DNA from: an uncultured Maribacter sp.
Lineage (GTDB): Bacteria; Bacteroidota; Bacteroidia; Flavobacteriales; Flavobacteriaceae
Direction: 5' to 3'
Length of the DNA stretch: 64,000 nucleotides
Assembly (NCBI RefSeq): GCF_947495965.1
Contig: NZ_CANMBB010000005.1
Location: forward strand, 186,001 to 250,000
Part shown: positions 10,025 through 18,287 of the stretch, one piece after another
Layout: every line of letters begins with the position of its first letter
How positions within the stretch are numbered: position 1 is the first letter of the stretch
Notes under the pieces: model-generated
What the model saw: the letters and a program-made list of their open reading frames with translations, nothing else
Told to the model about the DNA's origin: nothing
Database searches by the model: none
Translations under genes and position numbers: made by a program

Positions 10025-11824
10025 TTAAGCTATTTTATTACGCTTACGCTCATTTTCTGTTAAGTAAATTTTACGTAATCTTAAGTGAGAAGGAGTTACC
10101 TCTACATACTCATCTTTTTGTATATATTCTAAGGCCTCTTCTAATGAAAATTTAATTGCAGGTACAATTTTAGCTTTATCATCTGCTCCCGAAGAACGTA
10201 CGTTAGAAAGTTTCTTAGTTTTGGTGATATTTACTGTCATATCATCCCCTCTAGAATTTTCCCCAATAACTTGTCCTTCATAAATATCCTCTCCAGGATC
10301 TACGAAAAATTTACCTCTATCTTGTAATTTGTCAATAGAATAAGGAATAGCTTTACCAAGTTCCATAGAAACTAAAGAACCGTTTTGTCTTTGTGGAATA
10401 TCACCCTTCATTGGTTGGTATTCTAAAAATCTGTGCGACATAATTGCCTCACCTGCTGTAGCAGTTAATAGTTGGTTACGAAGACCTATAATACCTCTAG
10501 ATGGAATTAAGAACTCGCATACCATACGGTCTCCTTTTGCTTCCATACTAGTCATTTCTCCTTTACGCATAGAAACAAATTCTACCGCTTTCCCAGAAAC
10601 TGCTTCAGGTAAATCTATCGTAAGCGCTTCAATAGGCTCACATTTAACACCATCAATCTCCTTGATAATTACTTGTGGTTGTCCTATTTGAAGTTCATAC
10701 CCTTCTCTACGCATAGTTTCTATTAAAACAGAAAGGTGTAACACCCCACGACCAAATACTAAAAACTTATCTGCACTATCTGTTTCATTTACACGTAAAG
10801 CTAAATTTTTCTCTAGCTCTTTTTGCAATCTTTCGTTAATATGCCTAGAAGTAACAAACTTACCATCTTTACCAAAGAAAGGGCTATCGTTAATAGTAAA
10901 AAGCATACTCATGGTAGGCTCATCTATAGCAATAGTTTTTAATCCTTCTGGTGCTTCAATATCTGCAACAGTATCTCCAATTTCAAAACCTTCAATACCA
11001 GTAATAGCACAAATATCTCCTGCAGCTACTTCTTTTACTTTTAGTTTTCCTAAACCTTCAAAAACAAAAAGTTCTTTTATTTTAGATTTTACAATGCTAC
11101 CATCTCTCTTTACTAAAGAAACTTGTTGTCCTTCTACTAAAGTTCCTCTTTGTAATCTTCCAATTGCAATACGTCCTGTAAAAGAAGAGAAATCTAAAGA
11201 TGTAATTAACATTTGCGTGTTTCCTTCTTTTGGTTCAAAAGATGGCACATGCTCTATAACCATATCTAACAATGGCTCAATATTTTCTGTTTCTTTTTTC
11301 CAATCTTCACTCATCCAGTTATTTTTAGCTGAACCATAAACTGTTGGAAAATCTAGCTGCCATTCTTCTGCACCTAACTCAAACATTAAGTCAAAAACTT
11401 TTTCATGTACTTCTTCTGGAGTACAGTTTTCTTTATCTACTTTGTTTACAACCACACAAGGCTTTAAACCTAAGTCTATTGCTTTTTGTAATACAAAACG
11501 TGTTTGTGGCATTGGCCCCTCAAAGGCATCTACCAACAACAAAACACCATCTGCCATATTTAATACACGTTCTACTTCTCCACCAAAATCGGCGTGACCA
11601 GGAGTATCAATAATGTTAATCTTTGTTCCTTTATAAACAACAGAAACGTTTTTAGAGGTAATAGTAATACCACGTTCACGTTCCAAATCGTTATTATCCA
11701 AAATTAAATCTCCTGTATTCTGGTTCTCGCGAAACAGTTGACAGTGATACATAATCTTATCTACCAAGGTTGTTTTACCGTGATCTACGTGCGCAATAAT
11801 GGCAATATTCTTTGTTGTTGACAT
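10025..11824 (-). CDS. typA: Ribosome-associated GTPase TypA/BipA
   Basis: A 599-aa translational GTPase related to EF-G. The G motifs are all present: G1 AHVDHGKTTL (residues 11-20), G2 RGITITSKN, G3 DTPGHADFGGEV, G4 NKVDKEN and G5 GSAKNNW. After the G domain come the beta-barrel domain II and the EF-G-like domains, ending in the BipA-specific C-terminal domain with IPSRGIIGLRNQLLTATAG and EYVEVTPSHLRLRK. BipA helps 50S subunit assembly and is needed under stress or cold. The length is normal for the family. A terminator follows, and an exact -7 promoter element lies about 45 bp upstream, so it is probably a single-gene unit. Confidence 0.97.
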   Translation of the reverse strand: MSTTKNIAIIAHVDHGKTTLVDKIMYHCQLFRENQNTGDLILDNNDLERERGITITSKNVSVVYKGTKINIIDTPGHADFGGEVERVLNMADGVLLLVDAFEGPMPQTRFVLQKAIDLGLKPCVVVNKVDKENCTPEEVHEKVFDLMFELGAEEWQLDFPTVYGSAKNNWMSEDWKKETENIEPLLDMVIEHVPSFEPKEGNTQMLITSLDFSSFTGRIAIGRLQRGTLVEGQQVSLVKRDGSIVKSKIKELFVFEGLGKLKVKEVAAGDICAITGIEGFEIGDTVADIEAPEGLKTIAIDEPTMSMLFTINDSPFFGKDGKFVTSRHINERLQKELEKNLALRVNETDSADKFLVFGRGVLHLSVLIETMRREGYELQIGQPQVIIKEIDGVKCEPIEALTIDLPEAVSGKAVEFVSMRKGEMTSMEAKGDRMVCEFLIPSRGIIGLRNQLLTATAGEAIMSHRFLEYQPMKGDIPQRQNGSLVSMELGKAIPYSIDKLQDRGKFFVDPGEDIYEGQVIGENSRGDDMTVNITKTKKLSNVRSSGADDKAKIVPAIKFSLEEALEYIQKDEYVEVTPSHLRLRKIYLTENERKRNKIA

Positions 11825-11868
11825 AAATAAATTATTTAATAGCAGTCTTAATAGCTATTTTAAGCGTG

Positions 11869-11876
11869 CAAAGATA
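11869..11876 (-). promoter_or_regulatory. typA: Candidate typA promoter (-7 element)
   Basis: On the minus strand this reads TATCTTTG, an exact match to the Bacteroidota -7 consensus TAnnTTTG, 45 bp upstream of the typA start. I see no good TTTG -33 element at 19-20 bp spacing, so the assignment rests on the -7 element alone. Confidence 0.4.
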
Positions 11877-11955
11877 CTTTTATTTTTTTGATGCTAGCTA
11901 ATAGTTGTGTTATTTTTATCTTATTGATTTTGAGCAACTTCCAATAAAATACATT

Positions 11956-12498
11956 CTATTTATTTTTCTTCTTAAATAATACCCACCCAATACTCAAATC
12001 AATTTCTATGGAAACACCTCCATCAACATCATTTTTGTAATAACCTACACCTCCTGCTAATTCAAAATTAAAACCACTTTTATAAGTTCTTTGAAGTCCA
12101 TAAATTGGACCTGCAAAAAAATAATTATTCCCATCTAAATCCCCTAAAATAGAATTACCGCTATAATAACTAGTTTTTATCGCAACATAATTTCCTGTAT
12201 TTAAGGCAATATTTTTTCCTTTAGCAATTCGCCTGTTAAGATTATAGTAGTAATTGTATTGACCATCTAAATACGGATAAAAACCAAAATCAGTTCCAAC
12301 TTCCGACCCTCCTCTTATAGCGAACCCCGTACCTAATTCAAAACTTAAAGTACTATTTTTTTGTATTCCTACTTCATAATTTAAAGCAGGTGCCAAAAAA
12401 TTAATTTTAAACTGATTATCTTCTACATTTTTAGAAGATTGTGCAATAGAAACTATTGGCATAGTAATACAGAGAAATAAAAGACTTATTTTTTTCAT
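11956..12498 (-). CDS. Small outer-membrane beta-barrel protein
   Basis: A 180-aa protein with a signal peptide (MKKISLLFLCITMPIVSIAQ). The mature part is predominantly alternating beta strands rich in Tyr and Gly (LSFELGTGFAIRGGSE, FNFELAGGVGYYKND) and ends IGWVLFKKKNK. It resembles the small eight-stranded barrels that are abundant in Flavobacteriaceae. No enzymatic signature is visible. It is divergent from kdsA with an 85-bp intergenic region. The function is unknown. Confidence 0.65.
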   Translation of the reverse strand: MKKISLLFLCITMPIVSIAQSSKNVEDNQFKINFLAPALNYEVGIQKNSTLSFELGTGFAIRGGSEVGTDFGFYPYLDGQYNYYYNLNRRIAKGKNIALNTGNYVAIKTSYYSGNSILGDLDGNNYFFAGPIYGLQRTYKSGFNFELAGGVGYYKNDVDGGVSIEIDLSIGWVLFKKKNK

Positions 12499-12583
12499 AA
12501 GAATATTCTGATAATTATTTTAAGTACTCAATCTATCAAATACTAAGCCAAAACCGTATCTTTACCATCTTAATTTTAAGAAA

Positions 12584-13402
12584 ATGGAACTCAATTTAAT
12601 ACCTCAAATAAAACATACTAACAGCAACAACTTTTTTCTTTTATCTGGCCCTTGTGCTATTGAAGGAGAAGATATGGCATTACGAATTGCTGAAAAAATA
12701 GTTTCTGTTACTGATGCTCTTAAAATACCTTATGTATTTAAGGGTAGTTTTAAAAAAGCGAACCGTAGTAGAGTAGATTCTTTTACAGGTATTGGGGATG
12801 AAAAGGCATTGAAAATTTTACGCAAAGTATCTGAAACTTTTCATGTTCCTACAGTTACTGACATACATACCAACGAAGATGCTGCAAGAGCTGCGCAATA
12901 TGTAGATGTACTTCAAATTCCAGCTTTTCTTGTCCGACAGACAGATTTAGTAGTTGCTGCTGCAAAAACTGGAAAAGTTGTAAACTTAAAAAAAGGACAA
13001 TTTATGAGTCCCGAAAGCATGCAACATGCGGTGACCAAAGTAACCGATTCTAATAACCAACAAGTTATGGTAACTGATAGAGGTACTATGTTTGGCTACC
13101 AAGATATGGTGGTAGATTTTAGAGGCATACCAACCATGAAACAATTTGCCCCAGTAGTATTAGACGTAACCCATTCTTTACAACAACCCAACCAATCTTC
13201 GGGAGTAACTGGTGGAAGACCAGATATGATTGAAACTATTGCACGTGCTGGCATTGTTACTGGAGCAGATGGTATTTTTATGGAAACCCATTTTGACCCA
13301 GCTAATGCTAAAAGCGATGGTGCCAACATGTTGCACTTAGACCATTTAGAAAAACTTTTAACCAATCTAGTTGCTATTAGGAAAACTGTGAATTTACTGT
13401 AG
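12584..13402 (+). CDS. kdsA: 3-deoxy-8-phosphooctulonate synthase (KDO8P synthase)
   Basis: A 272-aa TIM-barrel enzyme that condenses phosphoenolpyruvate with arabinose 5-phosphate to KDO 8-phosphate, the first committed step of the lipopolysaccharide KDO pathway in the cytoplasm. Diagnostic motifs are LSGPCAIEGED, KGSFKKANRSR, TDIHTNEDAA, LQIPAFLVRQTDLV, KKGQFMSPESM and DRGTMFGYQDMVVD. Cys24 in SGPCAIE marks the metal-dependent class; the metal-independent enzymes such as that of E. coli have Asn at this place. The length is normal. The C-terminal region GGRPDMIETIARAG and THFDPANAKSDGAN is intact. Confidence 0.96.
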   Translation: MELNLIPQIKHTNSNNFFLLSGPCAIEGEDMALRIAEKIVSVTDALKIPYVFKGSFKKANRSRVDSFTGIGDEKALKILRKVSETFHVPTVTDIHTNEDAARAAQYVDVLQIPAFLVRQTDLVVAAAKTGKVVNLKKGQFMSPESMQHAVTKVTDSNNQQVMVTDRGTMFGYQDMVVDFRGIPTMKQFAPVVLDVTHSLQQPNQSSGVTGGRPDMIETIARAGIVTGADGIFMETHFDPANAKSDGANMLHLDHLEKLLTNLVAIRKTVNLL

Positions 13403-13417
13403 GAAATTCTATATTTG
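13387..13417 (+). promoter_or_regulatory. Candidate promoter for the DUF3857 gene
   Basis: TGTG at 13387-13390, a 19-bp spacer, and TATATTTG at 13410-13417, which exactly matches TAnnTTTG. It lies between kdsA and the following GTG-start gene and would give a leader of roughly 20 nt. It fits the Bacteroidota sigma-A pattern well, apart from one mismatch in the -33 element. Confidence 0.45.
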
Positions 13418-13442
13418 ATGGGTAATTTAAAATTTACTCAAA

Positions 13443-15416
13443 GTGCGCATTAAATTCTTTCTTTTATTATCTATTACTTTTACTACACTTTTGTTTTCTC
13501 AGGAAAAAAAAGGCCATCCATTTGGCGAATTACTTTTTTCCGAAAAACAATTAACAACCTACGATAAAGATTCTACTGCAAATGCAGTAGTTCTTTATGA
13601 AAGAGGAGACAATTATTTTGAAATAATAAATGGCTATGTAAGATTAGTTAAAGATTATCATGTAAAAATTAAAATCTTAAACAAAAAAGGTTTCGATAAT
13701 GGCACTATTTCTATAAATCTATACCATAATAATGACAGTAGAGAAAGTCTAAAAGAACTAAAAGCTATTACCCACAATGAAGGAATTAAAACAATTCTTC
13801 AACAGAATAAAATATACACAAAAGATCTATCTGAAAGATGGAAAGAAACTACTTTTACTTTTCCTAATATAAAAGAAGGAAGTATTTTAGAATATAAATA
13901 CAAACAAATATCTCCTTACATTTTTAACTTTAATGGATGGGAATTTCAATCTAATATTCCTAAAATCTATAGTGAATTTAATGCTAAAATACCAGGTAAT
14001 TACTTATACAATAGAGTATTAAAAGGCCCTCTTTCTTTAGATATAAATGATGCTTCTATTAAAAAAGATTGTTTCTACGTAGACGGATACCCTGAACCAG
14101 CAGATTGCGAGGTTTTAAAATATGTAATGAAGGATGTTCCAGCTTTTAATAAAGAAGAAGAATACATGCTTGCAGCTTCTAATTACATATCTAAAATTGA
14201 ATTTGAACTCTCGGAACATCGTCGTTTTGATGGTTTAAATCACAAATACACCAAATCATGGAAAGATGTAGACAAAGAATTTAGAACGGATAAAGACTTT
14301 GGTAAGCAACTAACCAAAAAGAATTTCTTTGAAAAAAATGTCCCGACAAGTTTACTAACTAGTGAGAAAGACTCTTTAGAAAGAGCTAAAAAAATATACG
14401 GTTTTATACAAAACCATTTTACATGGGATGGTAAATATTCTTCTTACGGAAGAGCTCGAGTAAAAGAAGCTTTTAATTCCAAAAAAGGAAATGCCTGGGA
14501 AATAAACATGTCTCTCATTAATTTACTAAATGCCGCAGGAATACCTTCTAAAATGATGCTTATTTCTACAAGACAGAATGGCCTCCCTAAAACTACGCAT
14601 CCAGTTATGAATGATTTTAATTACATACTTGCTAAAACAGAAATTAACGGTGAAACCTATTTGTTAGATGCCACTAATAAGTATATGCCATTTGGCTCAT
14701 TACCTTATAGAGCATTAAACCACTATGGTCGTGTTATGAATTTTAAAAAAGAAAGTTCTTGGAAAAAAATAACCCCTAAACATGGAAGTAGAGAAGCCGT
14801 TATAGGTGAAATAAAATTTAACCCAACCACTAAAAAAACAAATGGTACTTTAAGAATTATTAATAGCGGATATAGAGGAATTAGTAAACATCAAGAAAAG
14901 AATGAGATAAACGAGGAAGAATATCTTAACCAATTAGAAGAAAGTATTTCTGAAGATTTTGTAATTACAGATTATCTTTTTGATGAAGAAAAAAATACTC
15001 CTCTAAAAACACAAGAAATAATTACGTTTGAACTGGAGAATAGCTTTAAAGAAAAGATGGTTTATCTAAATCCTTTTCTTGTGAAATTTTTCAAAAAGAA
15101 TCCTTTTTTAAGTGAAGAACGAAACTTTCCAGTAGATTTTGGATATAAAAGGAGATATACATACATGATAAATATAGAAATACCCCTAGGTTACATGGTA
15201 CATGAATTTCCTAATAATAAAATTATAAAATTCGGAAATAATTATGGTCATCTCCGTTTTTCAGTGCAGCAAAATTCTAATAATATTGCTTTGTCCTTTG
15301 ATTTATCATTAAATGAAACTCATTTAGAGGCCGAAAATTACTTAGCGCTTAAAGAATTGTTTAAATATGTAACTAGTATTCAAAACAACAGCCTTTTAGT
15401 GCTAAAAAAAGAATAA
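13443..15416 (+). CDS. DUF3857/transglutaminase-like secreted protein
   Basis: A 657-aa protein starting with GTG; the signal peptide MRIKFFLLLSITFTTLLFSQ supports this start. The N-terminal half resembles DUF3857 (YERGDNYFEIINGYVRL, IKEGSILEYKYKQISPY). The middle, about residues 310-430, resembles a transglutaminase core (FIQNHFTWDGKYSSYGRARVKEAFNSKKGNAWEINM). At the position where active transglutaminases carry the catalytic Cys the sequence is GNAWEIN, so a cysteine-peptidase activity is doubtful; this is usual for the flavobacterial members. The C-terminal third is beta-rich. A periplasmic or outer-membrane-facing role is inferred. It follows kdsA by 40 bp but has its own candidate promoter. 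Confidence 0.72.
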   Translation: MRIKFFLLLSITFTTLLFSQEKKGHPFGELLFSEKQLTTYDKDSTANAVVLYERGDNYFEIINGYVRLVKDYHVKIKILNKKGFDNGTISINLYHNNDSRESLKELKAITHNEGIKTILQQNKIYTKDLSERWKETTFTFPNIKEGSILEYKYKQISPYIFNFNGWEFQSNIPKIYSEFNAKIPGNYLYNRVLKGPLSLDINDASIKKDCFYVDGYPEPADCEVLKYVMKDVPAFNKEEEYMLAASNYISKIEFELSEHRRFDGLNHKYTKSWKDVDKEFRTDKDFGKQLTKKNFFEKNVPTSLLTSEKDSLERAKKIYGFIQNHFTWDGKYSSYGRARVKEAFNSKKGNAWEINMSLINLLNAAGIPSKMMLISTRQNGLPKTTHPVMNDFNYILAKTEINGETYLLDATNKYMPFGSLPYRALNHYGRVMNFKKESSWKKITPKHGSREAVIGEIKFNPTTKKTNGTLRIINSGYRGISKHQEKNEINEEEYLNQLEESISEDFVITDYLFDEEKNTPLKTQEIITFELENSFKEKMVYLNPFLVKFFKKNPFLSEERNFPVDFGYKRRYTYMINIEIPLGYMVHEFPNNKIIKFGNNYGHLRFSVQQNSNNIALSFDLSLNETHLEAENYLALKELFKYVTSIQNNSLLVLKKE

Positions 15417-15528
15417 GCCACAAATAAATATTTTTTTATCAACCAGAACCACATTAAATAAGCTTTTTCCTACAACAAAATTATTTAAAAATCGTTCATA
15501 GATAAGCCCAAATAGTAATTCAATAAGA

Positions 15529-16209
15529 ATGAAACCTACTTTTCTACGTAACAACCCTTATTATACAAGATTGTTATTACTTTCTTTTTTGTGTGCCCTA
15601 GCTCTTTTATACAGAGTAGTAACAACGCATAGTATTGATTTTACTTTTTTATTGTGGAATTTATTTTTGGCAATTTTACCACTGGTTTTATCTAAAGCCA
15701 TTAGATATACTCCTAAAATACACGCTTCTAAACCAGTACTTTATTTATTGTTAATTCTATGGGTTCTTTTTTTACCCAATAGCCCATATATTATCACAGA
15801 TTTTATTCACTTAGAAACGGGAAAACCTACTATGTGGATAGATCTTTTTATGCTCTTTACTTTTGCTATTAACGGAGTAATATTAGGTGCACTATCTATG
15901 ATAGATATATTTCATTTTATAACAAAAAAATATACCCAGAAAATTGCCAATATACTATTGTTTATCACATGCTACTTAGGTGGCTTTGGTATTTTTATAG
16001 GTCGTTTTCTTCGTTTTAATTCTTGGGATATTATTGCTAGGCCTAAAATTTTATTTTATTGCCTTTACAAATGCCTTTTCTTATGGGAAGCATGGGTATG
16101 GACTATAGGTTTTGGAAGTTTCATGTGGATTTCATTTTTGGTACTAAAACCTATAATGCGTGCTACAAAAAAAATAAAAACTAAACCCTACTCTTTGCCA
16201 TCTACATAG
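15529..16209 (+). CDS. DUF1361 family integral membrane protein
   Basis: A 226-aa polytopic membrane protein with about six to seven hydrophobic helices. It carries the DUF1361 hallmark LFLPNSPYIITDFIHL in the middle and FGIFIGRFLRFNSWD in the second half. The family's biochemical function is not established. Its 3' end overlaps by 22 bp, tail to tail, with the oxidoreductase gene on the other strand. The reading frame is intact and normal in length. Confidence 0.82.
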   Translation: MKPTFLRNNPYYTRLLLLSFLCALALLYRVVTTHSIDFTFLLWNLFLAILPLVLSKAIRYTPKIHASKPVLYLLLILWVLFLPNSPYIITDFIHLETGKPTMWIDLFMLFTFAINGVILGALSMIDIFHFITKKYTQKIANILLFITCYLGGFGIFIGRFLRFNSWDIIARPKILFYCLYKCLFLWEAWVWTIGFGSFMWISFLVLKPIMRATKKIKTKPYSLPST

Positions 16210-17393
16210 TCTTGTAAATAAGAATATCGTTCTGTAAGCTTTCCGTTTTGTGTCATTCTTGCTCTATGCAAAACACCATGTTTATCGTCATTAAAAAAAG
16301 CAGGTATTACATGTTTTACAAATGCCTCACCAAAACCATTACTAGCATCTCTTGGAAGTTCGCAAGGCAAATTATCTACCGCCATTACAGCAATAGCCTT
16401 AGCATCCTTAAAATCTATTTCTTTTTCTGTTTGCGGATCATAACCATACACAGGGTCTGCAATAGTAGAGGGTCTTATCGTTGTTGCCACAGGGCCATCT
16501 ATGTCACAACTTACATCGGCCACAACTTTTATTTTAAAATCTGGATGTTTTGCATCTTCCCTTGTAAATAAATATGGTGCTCCATCACCATAAAAATGGC
16601 CCGCAATATAAAAATCGGTTACTTTGGTAAATCTTGTAAAATTAGTTTTATACTCCTCTGGATTAGCAAAAAAATCGGATTTACTTCCACGTTCTCCATC
16701 TTTACGCTTATTATATTCCGAAGCATCAATTTGGCAATACACAGGCTCCAAAAAATCATCTTGTATGTACTCTTTTACATTTACCTTCGTAATATGCATA
16801 GCATCTAACATTTCTTTTGCACCATTTCCTACTCTCCCCTTTCCGGTTAGCATAATTTTTATGTTCGGCAGTTTTATTTTTCTTAGATGATTTATTAAAT
16901 CTTCTTGGTCCTTTAAATTTTCTGCTTTTGGTAACTCAAAAGCATTGTATTTTAAACCATAAGCTCTAAAACCATTATACGCTCCTACAATTCCGGCATA
17001 CCTTCCAAAAGCTACAACACGTTGCTCTTTGGTATTTGTAATTACCTCATGGTCGTACATTTCTATATTCTTTTGCAACATTGTGCGTAATAACTCCCTA
17101 TTATATGGTTGTTTCTTTATGGTATGAGAGAAAAAGAAATATTTTTTATTCGGAATTAAAGACTCCATAGGAACTTCTTTTACACCAATAAGAACATCAC
17201 AATCTTCCATTCTAGATGCCACTGTTATTCCAGAAGCACTGTATTCTTCATCTTTAAAAACACGAATACTAGATGGCTCTACAATTATTTTTGCCTCTTT
17301 AAACTTATTTTGTACTTGTACGCAAGCTTCTGGTGATAATACAACACGGCGATCTGGAGGATTTTTACGTTCCTGAATAATTCCGAACTTCAT
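16188..17393 (-). CDS. Alanine-dehydrogenase/saccharopine-dehydrogenase-like NAD(P) oxidoreductase
   Basis: A 401-aa cytoplasmic protein. The N-terminal domain, MKFGIIQERKNPPDRRVVLS through VLIGVKEVP, is of the alanine dehydrogenase/transhydrogenase (AlaDh_PNT) N-terminal type. A Rossmann dinucleotide site follows near residue 178 (IKIMLTGKGRVGNGAKEML). The C-terminal region CDIDGPVATTIRPSTIADPVYGYDP resembles lysine-ketoglutarate reductase/saccharopine dehydrogenase (lysine-forming) relatives. The substrate cannot be assigned from sequence. It is convergent with the DUF1361 gene and divergent from ssrA. A good promoter candidate lies about 40 bp upstream. Confidence 0.75.
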   Translation of the reverse strand: MKFGIIQERKNPPDRRVVLSPEACVQVQNKFKEAKIIVEPSSIRVFKDEEYSASGITVASRMEDCDVLIGVKEVPMESLIPNKKYFFFSHTIKKQPYNRELLRTMLQKNIEMYDHEVITNTKEQRVVAFGRYAGIVGAYNGFRAYGLKYNAFELPKAENLKDQEDLINHLRKIKLPNIKIMLTGKGRVGNGAKEMLDAMHITKVNVKEYIQDDFLEPVYCQIDASEYNKRKDGERGSKSDFFANPEEYKTNFTRFTKVTDFYIAGHFYGDGAPYLFTREDAKHPDFKIKVVADVSCDIDGPVATTIRPSTIADPVYGYDPQTEKEIDFKDAKAIAVMAVDNLPCELPRDASNGFGEAFVKHVIPAFFNDDKHGVLHRARMTQNGKLTERYSYLQDYVDGKE

Positions 17394-17430
17394 AATTATA
17401 ATTTTATAACTTATGCGGTTATTTTAGTTG

Positions 17431-17463
17431 TAAATATAACAAGTCAAGAGTCTAACCGCAAAA
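17431..17463 (-). promoter_or_regulatory. Candidate promoter for the oxidoreductase gene
   Basis: On the minus strand: TTTTG (17459-17463), a 20-bp spacer, then TATATTTA (17431-17438), one mismatch from TAnnTTTG. Spacing and both elements fit the Bacteroidota consensus. The start codon is about 40 bp downstream. Confidence 0.45.
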
Positions 17464-17487
17464 CTTTTTTTGGAATACTTTTTGAAG

Positions 17488-17495
17488 TACCTTTG
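17488..17495 (+). promoter_or_regulatory. ssrA: Possible ssrA promoter (-7 element)
   Basis: TACCTTTG is an exact TAnnTTTG match on the plus strand, about 165 bp upstream of mature tmRNA. The nearest TTTG (17469-17472) is only 15 bp away, which is too close. A long precursor leader would be needed, to be removed by RNase P. This is weak evidence. Confidence 0.22.
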
Positions 17496-17633
17496 TAAGC
17501 TACTTTTTTAGTATAAGCTAAAATTAATATAAGTTTTATAATTAATGGAGCATAGTTCTTTGAAAAAAATAAGGAGAGAATTAAATACTGACTAGACGCC
17601 CTTTGGCTTGGCTCAGGATTTAATTCGTATACA

Positions 17634-17648
17634 ATCGGCAAAGCCGAT
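17634..17648 (+). other. Hairpin just 5' of mature tmRNA
   Basis: ATCGGC (17634-17639), loop AAA, GCCGAT (17643-17648): a perfect 6-bp stem ending 12 nt before the predicted 5' end of tmRNA. It lies in what should be the precursor leader and may influence processing; that is inference. Confidence 0.4.
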
Positions 17649-17660
17649 ATAACTCATTAA

Positions 17661-18055
17661 GGGGCCGACTGGTTTTGACAGCGAGACTAATTGGAATATA
17701 AGCATGCCGAGCTTTGTTATGTGGCTCGTTAATCTCATGTATCACACTTTTAATTGGCGAAAATAATTACGCTCTTGCCGCTTAATCTGAATTATAGTAA
17801 GATTAGCCTCGTCTCTACTAGGTAGAGAAGCGAGATGTCCCTGAATAGCCTCTGTCGACGGCGATTCAACTCGGGGCACCATAAATGTCGATATAAGGAT
17901 ATTGTTGCTTTGGCAGTATCACTAAAAGGTAAAGAAGCTAAGTATGTATTGGGCGGTTTCTAGTCAGGTACATATCTAAAACTAAATAGAAACTAAGCAT
18001 GTAGAAAGTATTGTAATTACTTGTTTGGACGAGGGTTCGAATCCCTCCGGCTCCA
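17661..18055 (+). ncRNA. ssrA: Transfer-messenger RNA (tmRNA)
   Basis: A one-piece tmRNA that rescues stalled ribosomes. The 5' end GGGGCCGACTGGTTTTGACA is the conserved tmRNA start. The 3' end is a T-arm (GAGGG TTCGAAT CCCTC) and acceptor strand CGGCTCC plus discriminator A. G1-G7 pairs with the 3' strand and includes the G3-U70 wobble pair, the alanine identity signal. CCA is not encoded. The tag reading frame at 17756-17785 reads GENNYALAA followed by TAA, a Bacteroidota-type tag. The last 22 bases form part of the attachment site used by the genomic island to the right. The RNA itself stays complete. Confidence 0.96.
17756..17785 (+). other. ssrA: tmRNA proteolysis-tag reading frame
   Basis: Codons from GGC at 17756 to GCT at 17782 encode GENNYALAA, followed by the stop TAA at 17783-17785. 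The ALAA end is the degron recognised by ClpXP-type proteases. GGC is the presumed resume codon. Confidence 0.92.
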
Positions 18056-18056
18056 C
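18034..18056 (+). repeat. attL: 23-bp direct repeat at the 3' end of ssrA
   Basis: This 23-bp stretch runs from GGTTCGAATCC to GGCTCCAC, covering part of the T-arm and the acceptor strand of tmRNA. An exact copy is at 63474-63496. Identity stops on both sides (G versus A before it, TGAAA versus ATAAA after it). This is the classical footprint of tyrosine-recombinase integration into ssrA. Confidence 0.93.
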
Positions 18057-18080
18057 TGAAATGATATCATTTAGAACCAC

Positions 18081-18115
18081 AAACCCTGTAAATCTATGAA
18101 TTACAGGGTTTTTCA
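18081..18115 (+). terminator. Element-borne terminator after ssrA
   Basis: AAACCCTGTAA (18081-18091) and TTACAGGGTTT (18101-18111) form an 11-bp stem with a 9-nt loop, then a short T-run. It lies inside the island, 25 bp past attL, so ssrA now ends on a terminator brought by the element. The rest of the 18057-18287 gap shows no other structure I can support. Confidence 0.82.
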
Positions 18116-18287
18116 TTTTATACAGTATCGTTTAATATCAAATAATAGCACTCTAAAAGTCACCATATCGACACCTATTTTTAAAATACAAAAGTGGTGT
18201 CGATATCTCTATAATCAACTCTTTTTTAAGTAATTGTGATTTTATTTTATCTACCTTTAAACAGATTAAATAGACACCTAAAATTAG

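Noticed and set aside
10911-11613. Two plus-strand frames of 142 and 89 codons inside typA
   Set aside because: They are antisense to a full-length, well conserved GTPase and show no features of their own.
17444-17641. A 65-codon reading frame on the minus strand in front of ssrA
   Set aside because: No recognisable features. It covers the oxidoreductase promoter and the ssrA leader hairpin and is most likely chance.
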